Source: Flammeovirgaceae bacterium (GTDB lineage Bacteria; Bacteroidota; Bacteroidia; Cytophagales; Cyclobacteriaceae). Taken from it: 64,000 nt of DNA. Shown piece by piece: positions 52,701-61,712 of this stretch (position 1 is the stretch's first letter; every line of letters begins with the position of its first letter). The stretch covers positions 1 through 64,000 of the forward strand of contig JACJYU010000003.1 of the NCBI GenBank assembly GCA_020635915.1, written 5' to 3'. The notes below the pieces were generated by a model. That model made no database searches and was not told where the DNA came from. It saw only the letters and a list, made by a program, of their open reading frames with translations. Position numbers and translations under genes: made by a program.

Positions 52701-52925
52701 AATTTTCCTAATAAGTTTACCGCCAACTACCTCTTTTTGATCAACCAAACCGATAGTTCCATTCCAAGGGTCAATCCGTCCTCCCGTGACCAACTGGCAA
52801 AGCTGACAACGGAGTGGAACGCACTCGATGCCAGGGCCAAGGAAATTATTGAAACGGATGTGCCAGTCTACACCCGGAAACTTTGGGATGCCGGTATTGG
52901 GGCGGTGTGGGTAGGGGGAAAGTAA
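49788..52925 (+). CDS. Secreted BNR/sortilin-type beta-propeller protein
   Basis: 1045 residues with a signal peptide (MRHSIILLLILSQSLLGFSQ). About ten BNR-type motifs occur, for example SYDGGKTW, SVDGGKTW, STDGGETW, SIDGGKTW, TRDGGKTW and TSNYGKTW, spread over residues 75-690; they make a ten-bladed-type propeller as in xyloglucanases and sortilin. The last 300 residues read as a beta domain with INRFVWNTRYPTM and a helical tail. Such proteins are common in Bacteroidota and often occur beside peptidases; the role is unknown, perhaps glycan or protein binding. The start ATG at 49788 is preferred to an in-frame upstream Met at 49659, as it opens the signal peptide. Confidence 0.85.
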   Translation: MRHSIILLLILSQSLLGFSQNLDSVFKNVKYRSIGPFRGGRSNMATGVAGDPLTYYMGTTGGGVWKTGDAGAKWENVSDGYFKTGSVGAVAVSESDPNIVYVGMGEHAPRGVMSSYGDGVYKSYDGGKTWEHMGLEKTQQISRIVIHPKNPNIVLVAGQGAIHGATQDRGIYKSVDGGKTWKKVLYINENTGCAELSMDMHNPMVLYAAMWHNLRLPWKVISGGPGSGLYKSTDGGETWKQMTKGLPKEMGKMSIAVSKANSDKVYALIESDWEKDLGGLYVSDDAGGSWSQVSDDHRLIQRSWYYIEMFPDPQDEHTVYVMCASALRSIDGGKTWEALDGPHGDYHDLWINPNNPKNMVIADDGGAGITFNGGETWSTQATMPTAQFYRISTDNHYPYRIYAGQQDNSSVRIESTALGAWNISEKNWTSSAGGESAFLAFDPDDPRYVLGGSYLGTIEVLDTYSGGSTQIMAAPIQYLGRDSKDMKYRYNWNAPIIRSKHEPGTYYHGAQLLLRTRDMGLTWEEVSPDLTRNEKEKQGKMGGPYTNEAVGAENYGTLAYVVESPHEKGVIWTGSDDGYVQLTRDGGKTWANVTPKGLPECLVNAIEVSPHDPATAYIATTRYKFNDHAPALYKTSNYGKTWANISKGIPYGAFTRVVREDNVRKGLLYAGTETGMYVSWNDGESWQPLQLNLPVTPIMDLQVKENDLIVATSGRAFWILDDLALLRQYKGEDNAFALYQPEDLVYGNWGSQMNGANPKGYDPYTGVNPPNGVVMYYQLPQPVDSVELVMEVKDSASNLVRRLSSEKDDSFKEYPGGPSADPVIPKKKGINRFVWNTRYPTMVGAPSAYMEGSFNGHKAPPGTYTMTLKYGGKELKSSFKILPSPLYKIDIATYNEHSTFMLQMEKALSDMHTKVNAILKMRQQIEDALKHMGEEASYAALKKEGKALVEKMRLWDEDMVQRRSKTYDDVENFPNKFTANYLFLINQTDSSIPRVNPSSRDQLAKLTTEWNALDARAKEIIETDVPVYTRKLWDAGIGAVWVGGK

Positions 52926-53152
52926 GCGGTGTTTCAATTTGTTGGAGGCATCAAGGTCGTAACGAAGCCCAGGTGCAGCCTTCGGCACGCAGCGCGAAGT
53001 AAATTGCCAGGCAAAGCATTGTCTGCCGTGCAAACGATGCCGGTGCGCTTGCAGCATCGTTGCATGTACCGCACCTTTTGGTCCATGGGTGGCTTTTTAT
53101 CCCCTAAATTTCGGATTTTTGACCTGGTTGAGTATTTCAAAACCAGCAGGGA

Positions 53153-55645
53153 ATGAAAAAACACCAGATAAGGATACCTGTGCTGTTGCCGGAAGTGCCA
53201 GACGGAAAGGACCGGTGCGTGCACAAGCTTATTGAAGTGCTTGAAGGAACGGATGGCGTGGACAAGGTACATGTTTCCGAGGGGGAGGAAAATCCTGTAC
53301 CATGCCTTTGTTTTCACTACGACCCGGAAAAAACCTCCATCGAAAAGATACAATCCCTTGCCGAACAAGCCGGGGCCGCCATCACCAAAAAGTTTGGCCA
53401 CAAGCTCATGGAAGTGGAGGGCATCAGGCACGTTCGTCATGCGCGCGCCATTGAGCGCGGCCTGCTGGGCGAGACGGGCATTTTGGAAGCTTCGATATCC
53501 GGGTCGGGTATGGTGAGGGTGGAATTCGATACCTCAAAGACCAATGGCGACAAGATATTGGAAGTGCTGGAAAGGCAAGGCCTGGGCATTCCCGATCCGT
53601 CAGTGGAGGCGGCACGTTTCCTTCGCCAATGGAAGGGCCCCGAAGCCCGACCGGCCAATACCGAAGAACACCACCATCATGAAGGGCACGGCCACCCTCA
53701 TTCCCATGCCGGTTTTTTTGGCAGGAATACGGAACTGGCCTTTTCCATCGTTAGCGGTGCCTTACTGGCCATAGGTTTTGGTGCTGGCCTCGTTTTGCCC
53801 ACCTCGTTTCCATGGGACCTGCTTTGCTATGCGGCTGCCTATTTCTTTGGCGGTTATTTCACGGCCAGGGAAGCCATTCAAACCTTGTTGAAAGGTGGTT
53901 TTGAAATTGATTTTTTGATGCTGGTTGCCGCCATTGGGGCAGCCTTCCTGGGCAAGTGGGCAGAAGGCGCGCTGTTGCTGTTTTTGTTCAGTATGGGCCA
54001 TGCCCTTGAGCATTATGCCATGGACAAAGCAAAAAAATCCATAGCCGCCCTGGCCGGCCTTGCCCCGAAGACCGCGTTGTTGAAACGGGATGGCCAGTTG
54101 GAGGAAGTGAACATAAGGCAAGTGCAGGTGGGCAACATCATTGTGGTGAAGCCAAATGCGAAGATACCGGTAGACGGTGTCGTTGTTTTCGGCAGCAGCA
54201 GCGTGGACCAGTCTTCCATTACGGGGGAAGGCCTGCCAGTGGACAAAAGGCCGGTAGTGGATGTTAAAAGGGACTACTCACAAATTCAGGATATTCCGGA
54301 TGACAATAGGGTTTATTCGGGAACGATCAATGGCAATAATTTACTTGAGATAAAAAGCATAAAGGCATTCAAAGACTCTACGCTCTCACGCCTGATCGAG
54401 TTGGTCAATGAGGCCCAGACACAGAAATCCCCGACCCAGCGTTTTACCGACAAGTTTGAAAAGTATTTTGTCCCCGCGGTTTTGGCATTGGTGGTGCTGT
54501 TGCATTTTGCTTTCCTGATTATAAATGAGCCCTTCAGCGAAAGTTTTTACCGGGCCATGGCAGTGCTGGTGGCCGCAAGCCCTTGTGCTTTGGCCATCTC
54601 CACCCCAAGTGCGGTGTTGAGTGGCGTGGCGAGGGCTGCAAAGGGAGGGGTATTGATAAAAGGGGGCAGGCCCCTGGAGGATTTGGGCGCCATCACCGCC
54701 ATGGCTTTTGATAAAACCGGCACCCTTACCGAGGGAAAACCTAAGATCACGCAGGTGGTGCCCCTGGGGGGCATTGCCGAAACGGAACTGCTGGCCATTG
54801 CCGTTGCGGTGGAAAGCCTTAGCAGCCATCCGTTGGCACGGGCAGTGGTGAGGGACGGCCTTTCCCGCCTGGGCGGCAGGGATGTTCCCGTTGCACACGA
54901 TGCGGAAGAGGTGTTGGGAAAGGGGATGGTGGCCTTGCTGGGCAATGACAAAATATTTATTGGAAACCTTGGCCTGTTTGGCACCTTGGACGGTCACAGG
55001 CCCTCGCAGGAGGTGGTGGAAAAAGTAACCGCACTGGAATTGGGGGGAAATACCACTATGATGGTCAGGAGGAACAAAGATTATATCGGCATTATTGCCT
55101 TAATGGACGTGGCCAGGCCATCGGCCAGGGGGGCGTTGCAGGAATTGAAAAAGATGGGCATCAATAGGATGGTCATGCTGACCGGTGACAACCAAAAAGT
55201 GGCCGAGGCGGTGGCCAAGGAAGTGGGCATGAAGGAAGCGTGGGGAAGTTTGCTGCCGGAAGAAAAGGTGGATGCCGTTAAAAAACTAATGGAGGCCGAA
55301 CATGCGGTGGCCATGGTAGGGGATGGCGTAAACGATGCACCGGCCATGGCACATAGCACTGTGGGCATTTCCATGGGCGCGGCAGGAAGCGATGTGGCAT
55401 TGGAAACGGCAGACGTGGCCCTGATGGCCGACAAACTGGATACCTTGCCCTTTGCCATAGGGCTGAGCAGGCGCACAAAAGGCATTATCAGGCAAAACCT
55501 ATGGATAAGCCTGGGCATGGTGGTGGTCCTGGTCCCCCTCACCGTTTCGGGGATAGCCACCATAGGGCCAGCCGTGCTGATGCATGAAGGCTCCACGTTG
55601 GTAGTGGTGTTGAACGCCCTGCGGCTGCTGGCATACAGGGAGTGA
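53153..55645 (+). CDS. P1B-type metal-transporting ATPase, P1B-4 (Co/Zn) like
   Basis: 830 residues. Two ferredoxin-like HMA-type domains (about 1-80 and 80-150) lack the usual CxxC, and a His-rich linker (HHHHEGHGHPHSH, 173-185) follows. The catalytic core has phosphorylation Asp520 in FDKTGTLTEGKP, TGDN, and GDGVNDAPAMA. The transport-site motif is SPC (Cys478 in VAASPCALAIST) and the last helix holds HEGST (His811). SPC with HEGG/HEGST is the mark of P1B-4 pumps, which export Co2+, Zn2+, Fe2+ or Cd2+. The N-terminal modules may have regulatory rather than metal-binding roles. The gene ends at a strong hairpin. Confidence 0.93.
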   Translation: MKKHQIRIPVLLPEVPDGKDRCVHKLIEVLEGTDGVDKVHVSEGEENPVPCLCFHYDPEKTSIEKIQSLAEQAGAAITKKFGHKLMEVEGIRHVRHARAIERGLLGETGILEASISGSGMVRVEFDTSKTNGDKILEVLERQGLGIPDPSVEAARFLRQWKGPEARPANTEEHHHHEGHGHPHSHAGFFGRNTELAFSIVSGALLAIGFGAGLVLPTSFPWDLLCYAAAYFFGGYFTAREAIQTLLKGGFEIDFLMLVAAIGAAFLGKWAEGALLLFLFSMGHALEHYAMDKAKKSIAALAGLAPKTALLKRDGQLEEVNIRQVQVGNIIVVKPNAKIPVDGVVVFGSSSVDQSSITGEGLPVDKRPVVDVKRDYSQIQDIPDDNRVYSGTINGNNLLEIKSIKAFKDSTLSRLIELVNEAQTQKSPTQRFTDKFEKYFVPAVLALVVLLHFAFLIINEPFSESFYRAMAVLVAASPCALAISTPSAVLSGVARAAKGGVLIKGGRPLEDLGAITAMAFDKTGTLTEGKPKITQVVPLGGIAETELLAIAVAVESLSSHPLARAVVRDGLSRLGGRDVPVAHDAEEVLGKGMVALLGNDKIFIGNLGLFGTLDGHRPSQEVVEKVTALELGGNTTMMVRRNKDYIGIIALMDVARPSARGALQELKKMGINRMVMLTGDNQKVAEAVAKEVGMKEAWGSLLPEEKVDAVKKLMEAEHAVAMVGDGVNDAPAMAHSTVGISMGAAGSDVALETADVALMADKLDTLPFAIGLSRRTKGIIRQNLWISLGMVVVLVPLTVSGIATIGPAVLMHEGSTLVVVLNALRLLAYRE

Positions 55646-55660
55646 GGATATAAGTGCCTC

Positions 55661-55699
55661 TCGCGTTTTCCCCAAAAAACACATTTGGGGAAAACGCGA
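55661..55699. terminator. Bidirectional hairpin between convergent metal ATPase and M14 genes
   Basis: A perfect 16-bp stem: TCGCGTTTTCCCCAAA (55661-55676) pairs with TTTGGGGAAAACGCGA (55684-55699) around a 7-nt loop. It sits 15 nt after one stop and 19 nt from the other. The symmetric stem with internal T and A runs suits both convergent genes. Confidence 0.8.
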
Positions 55700-55718
55700 A
55701 AAACACCCGTTTTGCAAC

Positions 55719-58313
55719 CTACTTCATGGTTACCAAAGAGTTGAACACCAGCTTAAAGGTGCCGTGGGTCTGTACGCGGTGCTGTGGCCGGAACCCGATC
55801 ATCACCACTTTGCCTTGCCCCATGCCTACGGAAACCATCGCGGCCTTTTCGGCAATCACCTCTTCCCCAAGCAACCATCCACTTTGGAGGATGTCCCTCT
55901 TGGGGTAGGTGATGATGCGTTCGATCGCGTGGTTGCGGTCTGAAGGGACCACTTCGTACACATCGTTCCCACCCGTAAACAACCCGAAGCCCGAACCGGG
56001 CATGCCATACGCCAATGGGTTCGTGTTGTCAAAGTTCATTTTCAGGGTGGAGCCTGGCGACCAAAATTCCTTGCCGGGCAGCCCTTTTACCACATTGCGG
56101 ATAGGAAGTTTGAATTTTTCGATAGGCAATTCGCCAGCTTGTCCAAAAGTGAGCAGCACCCCGCCTTTTTCCACAAAATCCTTAAGGGCATTTACGCCTT
56201 GTTGCCCAAACCCGCTGCGGTATTCCGGTGGAAAGCCATCGGGGCGGTTGTATGAAGATCCTTCAAGGCCTTCGCCCGTCATGCGTGCCAAATTGTCATC
56301 GGGAAGGATGATGACATCATATTTTTTGTTTAGCTCGCCCGCCTTCAGTTCCTTGTCCATTAGCGTGGTATAGGGGAATTCAAATTTTTCCAGCAACAAC
56401 CTAGTCCACCCTTCGTCCATATTGCCGCCAAGGTAGCGTTGGAACAAGGCCACACGCTGGCGTGCCAATGGTTGGGTGATGTTGCCCGCGTCAAAATCCA
56501 AAGGCTTGAAGTCCACCCCGGTTTGCCTGGCAATTTGGTTGGCGAGGCCGTCCGATAGGGATGTCACAACAAAGTCGCCCGGCCGAATGCCATTGCCTGC
56601 TTTTGTTGCGCGGCCTACTTTTACTTTGTTGTTCCACAACAAATTCAAAGCCGTGAAACTGTCGTTGGTACTGCCTGCGAGCACATACCCATTCTGCCCC
56701 TTATGCACCGTGCCTGCAGGTGCGACCGGGGCAGCCACTACAGGATAATTTCCTTCCACCGGGGCATGGACCGGGTCAACACGGACACCCATGTATTCGG
56801 CCACATTATCGGTGGACATATCATACGGCCTGATGGGGTTGTTGTTCCTGTCACGGGTGTAATCGTTATCGGGATAAAAGGTACGGCCGAGGAGCCAGCG
56901 GGCCACGCCCTGTTTGGGTTGCGCCATGGTGACCACGTAAGAGCCGGCCCCATAGACTTTTCCTTCATGTACCAATTCGGCATCAATGCGTTTTACTTCC
57001 ACCCCCTGGCCCAGGAGCACGTTTACCAGTTTATTGGCAGTGAGGGCATCGTCTTGTGCTGCCGGGATAATATAGGCCTTCACGTCAGCCTCGGCCCCGC
57101 GTTGCGTTTGCCTGGTAGCCTTCAGGTAGGCGTTTTTAAGGACGGTCTTCCTGTTGCGGGCGGCAATGTCCGCGATGGCCAAAGCGGCAATCTTTTGCTG
57201 CTCCACGATGTCGCGCACATGCCACCATCCGCCAGTCCAGGGATTGGGGAAGGAAGTCTGGGCCTCATATTCGGGCATGCCGTGGATGTTCCCTTGCAAT
57301 TGGTCGGGGTGCACGTAAAGCGGTGTCGCCAACCGGGCACTGGCCGATTCGGTAAGCATGCCGGCTATGTTGTGGAAAGGCGTGATCCAGTGAAACCCAA
57401 AGTGCCCCCAACCGGAATAGATCGCTGCGTTCACAATCCCTGCCTTGTTGTTCTCTTCCTCCTTATAGGCGATGTGGGCGCCATACCACGACATTTCACG
57501 CCATACCAACGGGTCGCCATCAGGGCGAATGGGTTCGGCATATGGGGGCACGTACATACGGGCACCATACGCACCCATTTGGTGATGGTCCACATAGGCT
57601 TGTGGCATCCAGTCTTTGAACAATATTTTGGCACCGTACACAGATTCCACCGTATTTTGCATATACGCGTCCCGGTTGTTGTCGTGGCCTATATAATGGT
57701 GGTACAGATAGGGCAGGGAACCCCCTTCATATTCGGTGCCTACATTTTTTCTATACCATTCCGTTATCATGATCTCCCCATCGGGGTTAAAACATGGGAT
57801 GACGATCGTGATCACGTTGTCCAGTATCCTGGCCGTTTCATCGTCATTGCGCGACAGCAAATCATAGGTAAATTCTGCCGCAGTCTGTGAAGCGGCCACC
57901 TCTGACGAGTGAAGGCCAAAAGATTGCACCACCACGGCCTTCCCATTTGCGATAATTTGGTCTATTTCGGCCTTGGGGACACCCCGGGGGTCGCTCAACC
58001 GGGCATTCATTTTCCTGTATTCTTCCAGTTTTGAGAGGTTTTCTGGCGAGGAAATGTACAACGCAAGAAATGGGTTGCCCAGGGTGCTTTTGCCCATGTC
58101 CACCACTTTCATGCGGGGGCTTGCTTCCCCTAGGGTATGGTAATATTTCACCAGGTCGTTCCAGTGCGCCAATTTGCGGTCTGCGCCCATTTGAAAGCCA
58201 AAAAAACTTTCCGGTGATGGGAGGTCCTGGGCCCGGACCAAAACCGGGCAAAGGAAAACCACCAGCAGCAGCATGGCTGCAATAGGTTTCCCGTTAAATA
58301 AGTGTTTTATCAT
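55719..58313 (-). CDS. Secreted M14-family zinc carboxypeptidase
   Basis: 864 residues with a signal peptide ending near VRAQ (about residue 29). The M14 core has the first zinc motif His135-x-x-Glu138 in FGLHSSEVA, NPDG at 176-179, NNRDAY near 212-217, and His244 in DHHQMGAYG as the third ligand. The Glu of GMLTESAS is a candidate catalytic base. Large M14 proteins of this size, with a glutamine-amidotransferase-like or sandwich C-terminal half, are common in Bacteroidota and probably act on peptidoglycan peptides or extracellular peptides; the specificity is unknown. It is convergent with the metal ATPase and separated from the DUF1579-like gene by 195 nt. Confidence 0.88.
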   Translation of the reverse strand: MIKHLFNGKPIAAMLLLVVFLCPVLVRAQDLPSPESFFGFQMGADRKLAHWNDLVKYYHTLGEASPRMKVVDMGKSTLGNPFLALYISSPENLSKLEEYRKMNARLSDPRGVPKAEIDQIIANGKAVVVQSFGLHSSEVAASQTAAEFTYDLLSRNDDETARILDNVITIVIPCFNPDGEIMITEWYRKNVGTEYEGGSLPYLYHHYIGHDNNRDAYMQNTVESVYGAKILFKDWMPQAYVDHHQMGAYGARMYVPPYAEPIRPDGDPLVWREMSWYGAHIAYKEEENNKAGIVNAAIYSGWGHFGFHWITPFHNIAGMLTESASARLATPLYVHPDQLQGNIHGMPEYEAQTSFPNPWTGGWWHVRDIVEQQKIAALAIADIAARNRKTVLKNAYLKATRQTQRGAEADVKAYIIPAAQDDALTANKLVNVLLGQGVEVKRIDAELVHEGKVYGAGSYVVTMAQPKQGVARWLLGRTFYPDNDYTRDRNNNPIRPYDMSTDNVAEYMGVRVDPVHAPVEGNYPVVAAPVAPAGTVHKGQNGYVLAGSTNDSFTALNLLWNNKVKVGRATKAGNGIRPGDFVVTSLSDGLANQIARQTGVDFKPLDFDAGNITQPLARQRVALFQRYLGGNMDEGWTRLLLEKFEFPYTTLMDKELKAGELNKKYDVIILPDDNLARMTGEGLEGSSYNRPDGFPPEYRSGFGQQGVNALKDFVEKGGVLLTFGQAGELPIEKFKLPIRNVVKGLPGKEFWSPGSTLKMNFDNTNPLAYGMPGSGFGLFTGGNDVYEVVPSDRNHAIERIITYPKRDILQSGWLLGEEVIAEKAAMVSVGMGQGKVVMIGFRPQHRVQTHGTFKLVFNSLVTMK

Positions 58314-58508
58314 GTCGAATAAGATTTAGGTATGGGATGGAATCTATTCCAACGGAATCAAATTGGAAAGTCTTACTTTATGGCCTGTCAAATAGCCTGA
58401 AGGACGGTGGCATTGGGTTCAAAAGGGGGCCGTGAATGCCCTTGCCTTTTATTCATCAGAAAAGGTGGGGGTGTTTGGAAGCCAAACGCGACTGGTTGGC
58501 AGGCCACA

Positions 58509-59042
58509 TCAATGGTTTTTTACTTTTCTGTACAACCCATCGAAGGCAGTCGACCAGGTTTTCCCGCTGTCACGGCTATACTCCCAATGTTGCCGCACGG
58601 TACCGTCCTCATTGTTGTAATAGGTAATTTTGTTTTTGATAATGCCCTTGCCATTCCTTTCCGGCTGTTCGTTTTCAAGCACCATTTTTGAATGGCCGTA
58701 GGAACCTTGAATGTGAAGGGTGGCCCCGGAGTTGTCCACCCACATTTGCTCCCATAGGCCCGTTGAAAAGTTATACTTGTTAATGCTGCTGCCAATGGAG
58801 CCACTGGCCCCCCTCCAGTCTTCAAGGAGGGCACAGCCATCCGCTATGGGGGTAATGGTGTTGTGCCCCACCAGGGTGTCGGTGCCAAATTTGAACACCT
58901 CCCACTCCCCGGTCCAAAAGTCAAACTGGTGGGCCTTTTCCGAACTGCAAGGGTTTTGCTGGGCCTTCAAACCCTGGCTTGCAGGCCATACGGCCGTTAA
59001 TAGGGCAATGGCAATGGTGGGTATCCGTTTCATGCTTTTCAA
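58509..59042 (-). CDS. Secreted DUF1579-like protein
   Basis: 177 residues with a signal peptide (MKRIPTIAIALLTAVWPASQGLKAQ); the start could be ATG 59033 instead of 59042. After a short region, HQFDFWTGEWEVFKFG matches the opening of DUF1579-type beta-barrels, followed by GHNTITPIADGCALLEDW and repeated strands ending in HWEYSRDSGKTWSTAFDGLYRK. The family has a lipocalin-like look and unknown function. It is divergent from the methyltransferase gene; that 159-nt region holds a 12-bp palindrome TGCAAATTTGCA (59135-59146). Confidence 0.72.
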   Translation of the reverse strand: MKSMKRIPTIAIALLTAVWPASQGLKAQQNPCSSEKAHQFDFWTGEWEVFKFGTDTLVGHNTITPIADGCALLEDWRGASGSIGSSINKYNFSTGLWEQMWVDNSGATLHIQGSYGHSKMVLENEQPERNGKGIIKNKITYYNNEDGTVRQHWEYSRDSGKTWSTAFDGLYRKVKNH

Positions 59043-59134
59043 AATATGCCACTGGAACGAAAATTGAAATTATCCGGTTGGAAAATTGCCGCGAAGCACA
59101 TCATTATACCCCAATTGACTTTAGAAATTATTCA

Positions 59135-59146
59135 TGCAAATTTGCA
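59135..59146. promoter_or_regulatory. 12-bp palindrome TGCAAATTTGCA in a divergent promoter region
   Basis: Perfect palindrome between the DUF1579-like gene (minus) and the methyltransferase gene (plus), 56 nt before the latter. It may be a regulator site; AT-rich palindromes of this length can arise by chance. Confidence 0.25.
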
Positions 59147-59201
59147 CTGCCCGGCAGTGTGCCAAGGGCACGGCAAGGACAAGGTCGTCCGTAATAGGTA
59201 A

Positions 59202-60365
59202 ATGTACAGTATGAACGAATGGGTGAAATGGATAAATGCCATCAAAGAAAGCCTTGGGAATGGTGATTTTGTAAAGCTTACGCTAAGCAAGCCTGCCGGT
59301 ACATCCGGTTTGTTGAATGCCTATGCCAGGATAGCGTTGATCAAAAATGCCCCGATGCTTTCCATCACCTATCACTATGCGGCCAGGGACGAGGTCAGGA
59401 ATTTTGGGTATGAAGAGGGGCTAGTGGCCATTACCGAAATGCTGGGCAGGGATTTTAAGATTGGCACGCTGTTCACCCGTCACCATGGCCTGACCTTGCG
59501 CATTTCCAAAAAGGGGAAGATGGACCTAAGCAGGACGGAAACCATTTCCACGCCCATGCCTGGCCTTCAGCACGACCGCCAAAAAGAAAAACGCATTTCC
59601 AGTGATGCCAGGTACCTGATGTTGCTGGGCATTGCCGACCGGTCGGGCACCATCATCCCACGAATGGCCGACAAATACAAACAGATCAACAAATACCTGG
59701 AAGTGATGGAGGGGCTGGTGCAAGGTGCCAAACTGCCTGACCCTATCCAGGTGGTGGACATGGGTGCCGGCAAGGGGTACCTTACCTTTTCCCTCTACGA
59801 CTACCTCAAAAACAAATTGAACAAGAATGTTTCCATGGTAGGCGTGGAGCAGCGGCAGGAGTTGGTGGATGAGTGCAACAGGGTGGCACGCGAATGTGGG
59901 TTCGGCCAACTGCGCTTTGAATGCAGTTCCATAGAAGGTTACCCTATGGACGGTGTTGATGTTTTAATTGCCCTTCATGCCTGCGACACGGCCACCGATG
60001 ATGCCCTGGCCAAAGGGATAGGGGCCAATGCGGCATTGATTGTGTGCGCGCCATGTTGCCACAAGCAGGTGAGGCAGCAGTTGAAAGGCAAGGTGCACGA
60101 CAACCCTGTATTGAAATACGGTATTTTTAAAGAACGTGAATTTGAAATGGTCACCGATACCATCAGGGCACTGGTGCTGGAGAAGAACCGTTATAAGTCC
60201 AATATTTTTGAGTTTGTCTCCAATGAGCACACCAGAAAAAACACGCTGCTGGTGGGCATAAAGGGAAAGGGCAAAGTTGACCCGGAAGCCATACAGGCCC
60301 AGATTGATTCTTTAAAGGAAACCTACCAAATTGACTACCACTACCTGGAGAAATGCCTGGGGTAG
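59202..60365 (+). CDS. SAM-dependent methyltransferase, Methyltransf_32-type
   Basis: 387 residues. A Rossmann-type SAM site lies in the middle: VVDMGAGKGYLTFSLYDYL (motif I), VGVEQRQELVDECNRVA (acidic motif II) and VLIALHACDTATDDALA (motif IV with the His-Ala-Cys-Asp stretch). CAPCCHKQVRQQ follows. The HACD and PCCHK stretches are typical of the Methyltransf_32 group, which includes the tRNA methyltransferase TRMT13 and glutathione-S-transferase C-terminal-like enzymes, so RNA is a likely substrate. An unrecognised N-terminal domain of about 150 residues precedes it. The exact target is unknown. It is monocistronic, ending 15 nt before the convergent NHL gene. Confidence 0.8.
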   Translation: MYSMNEWVKWINAIKESLGNGDFVKLTLSKPAGTSGLLNAYARIALIKNAPMLSITYHYAARDEVRNFGYEEGLVAITEMLGRDFKIGTLFTRHHGLTLRISKKGKMDLSRTETISTPMPGLQHDRQKEKRISSDARYLMLLGIADRSGTIIPRMADKYKQINKYLEVMEGLVQGAKLPDPIQVVDMGAGKGYLTFSLYDYLKNKLNKNVSMVGVEQRQELVDECNRVARECGFGQLRFECSSIEGYPMDGVDVLIALHACDTATDDALAKGIGANAALIVCAPCCHKQVRQQLKGKVHDNPVLKYGIFKEREFEMVTDTIRALVLEKNRYKSNIFEFVSNEHTRKNTLLVGIKGKGKVDPEAIQAQIDSLKETYQIDYHYLEKCLG

Positions 60366-60380
60366 GGGCAAGCATCCCAG

Positions 60381-61709
60381 CTATTGTACCAATGCCTTCC
60401 TAACGCTGTGGTTATTGAAACCTGCAATGGCAAACACACCTTTTTGCAATTGTATAATGCCGGCTGGGGCATTCAGGCTTGCCTGCGTGCCGATACCGTT
60501 TATAAACCCGGGGCTGTCCCCACCACACAACGTTACCACTGTATTGCTTTCCATATAAAATTTCCGCAACCTGTTGTTTCCCGAGTCGGTAATGACCAGG
60601 TCGCCATTTTCGTCCACCGCGATGTCAAGTGGGGAGTTAAACTTTGCTTGCTGGGCCGGTCCATCCTCATATCCAAGGGCACATGTTCCTGCAACGGTAG
60701 TTACCACACCTGCCTGAGTTATTTTTCTTACACTATGATTAAACCAGTCTGCTACGTACACATTGTTATTGTCGTCAACAGCTAGGCCAACAGGGAAATT
60801 AAATTGAGCGGCTGATCCTGTGCCGTTCGTACAGCCGGCAGTGCTTCCTGCAAGTGTAGAAACGATTCCACTCGGAGTAATTTTTCTGATGCGGTGATTA
60901 AAAAAATCCGCTACATACAAGTTTCCGCTCTTATCGAAGGTCAGGCCTGTGGGCCCAAAGAATCTGGCATTGGACAGTGTTCCATCAGCAGTGCCGACAG
61001 CACCAGCTACACCCGCATACGTTGAGACAATCCCTTCTGGTGTAATTTTACGAATGCAGGTATTCAAAAAATCTGAAACGTAGAAGTTACCATTGATATC
61101 AATGGCTACATCGACAGGATCATTGAATTGGGCCGTATTGGCCGGGCCGTCTACATATCCTGCAATACCGGTGCCTGCCAATGTGCTTACAATTCCTTCT
61201 TGGGTAATTTTCCTTATAAGATGATTACCCCTGTCTGCCACATATAAATTACCTTGGTTGTCTTTTTCCACTCCCCACGGAAATGCAAAACGGGCTGTCG
61301 TACCCTCCCCATTTACCAATCCTTCAAACCCGGTTCCGGCAATCGTACTCACTTCACCAGTTTCTAAATAGGTAAAGATGGGGCTTGTTGATTTCTGATT
61401 TCCTATTCCTACAGTTATTGCACCCGTTCCTGCGCCTGCTGGTACAATAATTGTCATTTCAGTATTGTTGGAGACCACCACTTCTACAGGGTGTTGGTTG
61501 ATGGTTACAATGACCTCAGACAGGTTGTTGCTAAAGTTTTTACCGTATAAGGTAACAGCCGTTCCTTTGATCCCGGATGTAGGAAAAATGGAATCAATCT
61601 CAATAACAGGTTGCTCCACGTCTTGCTGACATTGGCTGGCCAATCCCAAAATGACAATGAGCGGCAACCACCTTATGACCACTTTTGTTATGTTATTGAA
61701 ATTTCCCAT
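60381..61709 (-). CDS. Secreted IPT/TIG and NHL-repeat beta-propeller protein, probable lipoprotein
   Basis: 442 residues. A hydrophobic start ends in ASQC, a likely lipobox. One IPT/TIG domain (about 38-115: ITSIFPTSGIKGTAVTLYG-type pattern) is followed by about six NHL repeats, each with a GxVSTxAGT and a FNxPxDVAIDxNGNxYVxDxxNxxIRKI pattern. NHL propellers bind protein or other ligands; with a TIG domain at the outer surface it may act as an adhesin or scaffold. The start is 3 nt after the stop of the fibronectin-III gene, so the three minus-strand genes to the right edge form an operon. Base composition is richer in A and T than the neighbours. Confidence 0.88.
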   Translation of the reverse strand: MGNFNNITKVVIRWLPLIVILGLASQCQQDVEQPVIEIDSIFPTSGIKGTAVTLYGKNFSNNLSEVIVTINQHPVEVVVSNNTEMTIIVPAGAGTGAITVGIGNQKSTSPIFTYLETGEVSTIAGTGFEGLVNGEGTTARFAFPWGVEKDNQGNLYVADRGNHLIRKITQEGIVSTLAGTGIAGYVDGPANTAQFNDPVDVAIDINGNFYVSDFLNTCIRKITPEGIVSTYAGVAGAVGTADGTLSNARFFGPTGLTFDKSGNLYVADFFNHRIRKITPSGIVSTLAGSTAGCTNGTGSAAQFNFPVGLAVDDNNNVYVADWFNHSVRKITQAGVVTTVAGTCALGYEDGPAQQAKFNSPLDIAVDENGDLVITDSGNNRLRKFYMESNTVVTLCGGDSPGFINGIGTQASLNAPAGIIQLQKGVFAIAGFNNHSVRKALVQ

Positions 61710-61712
61710 CGT

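Noticed and set aside
53033..53061. Inverted repeat AACGATGC / GCATCGTT between the BNR-protein gene and the metal ATPase gene.
   Set aside because: It has an 8-bp stem with a 13-nt loop and no T run; too weak to call a terminator or operator, though it might be a metal-responsive site.
52934..53440. A 168-residue minus-strand frame across the 52.9-53.2 kb gap.
   Set aside because: Its longer half is antisense to the metal ATPase N-terminus and it has no recognisable motif.
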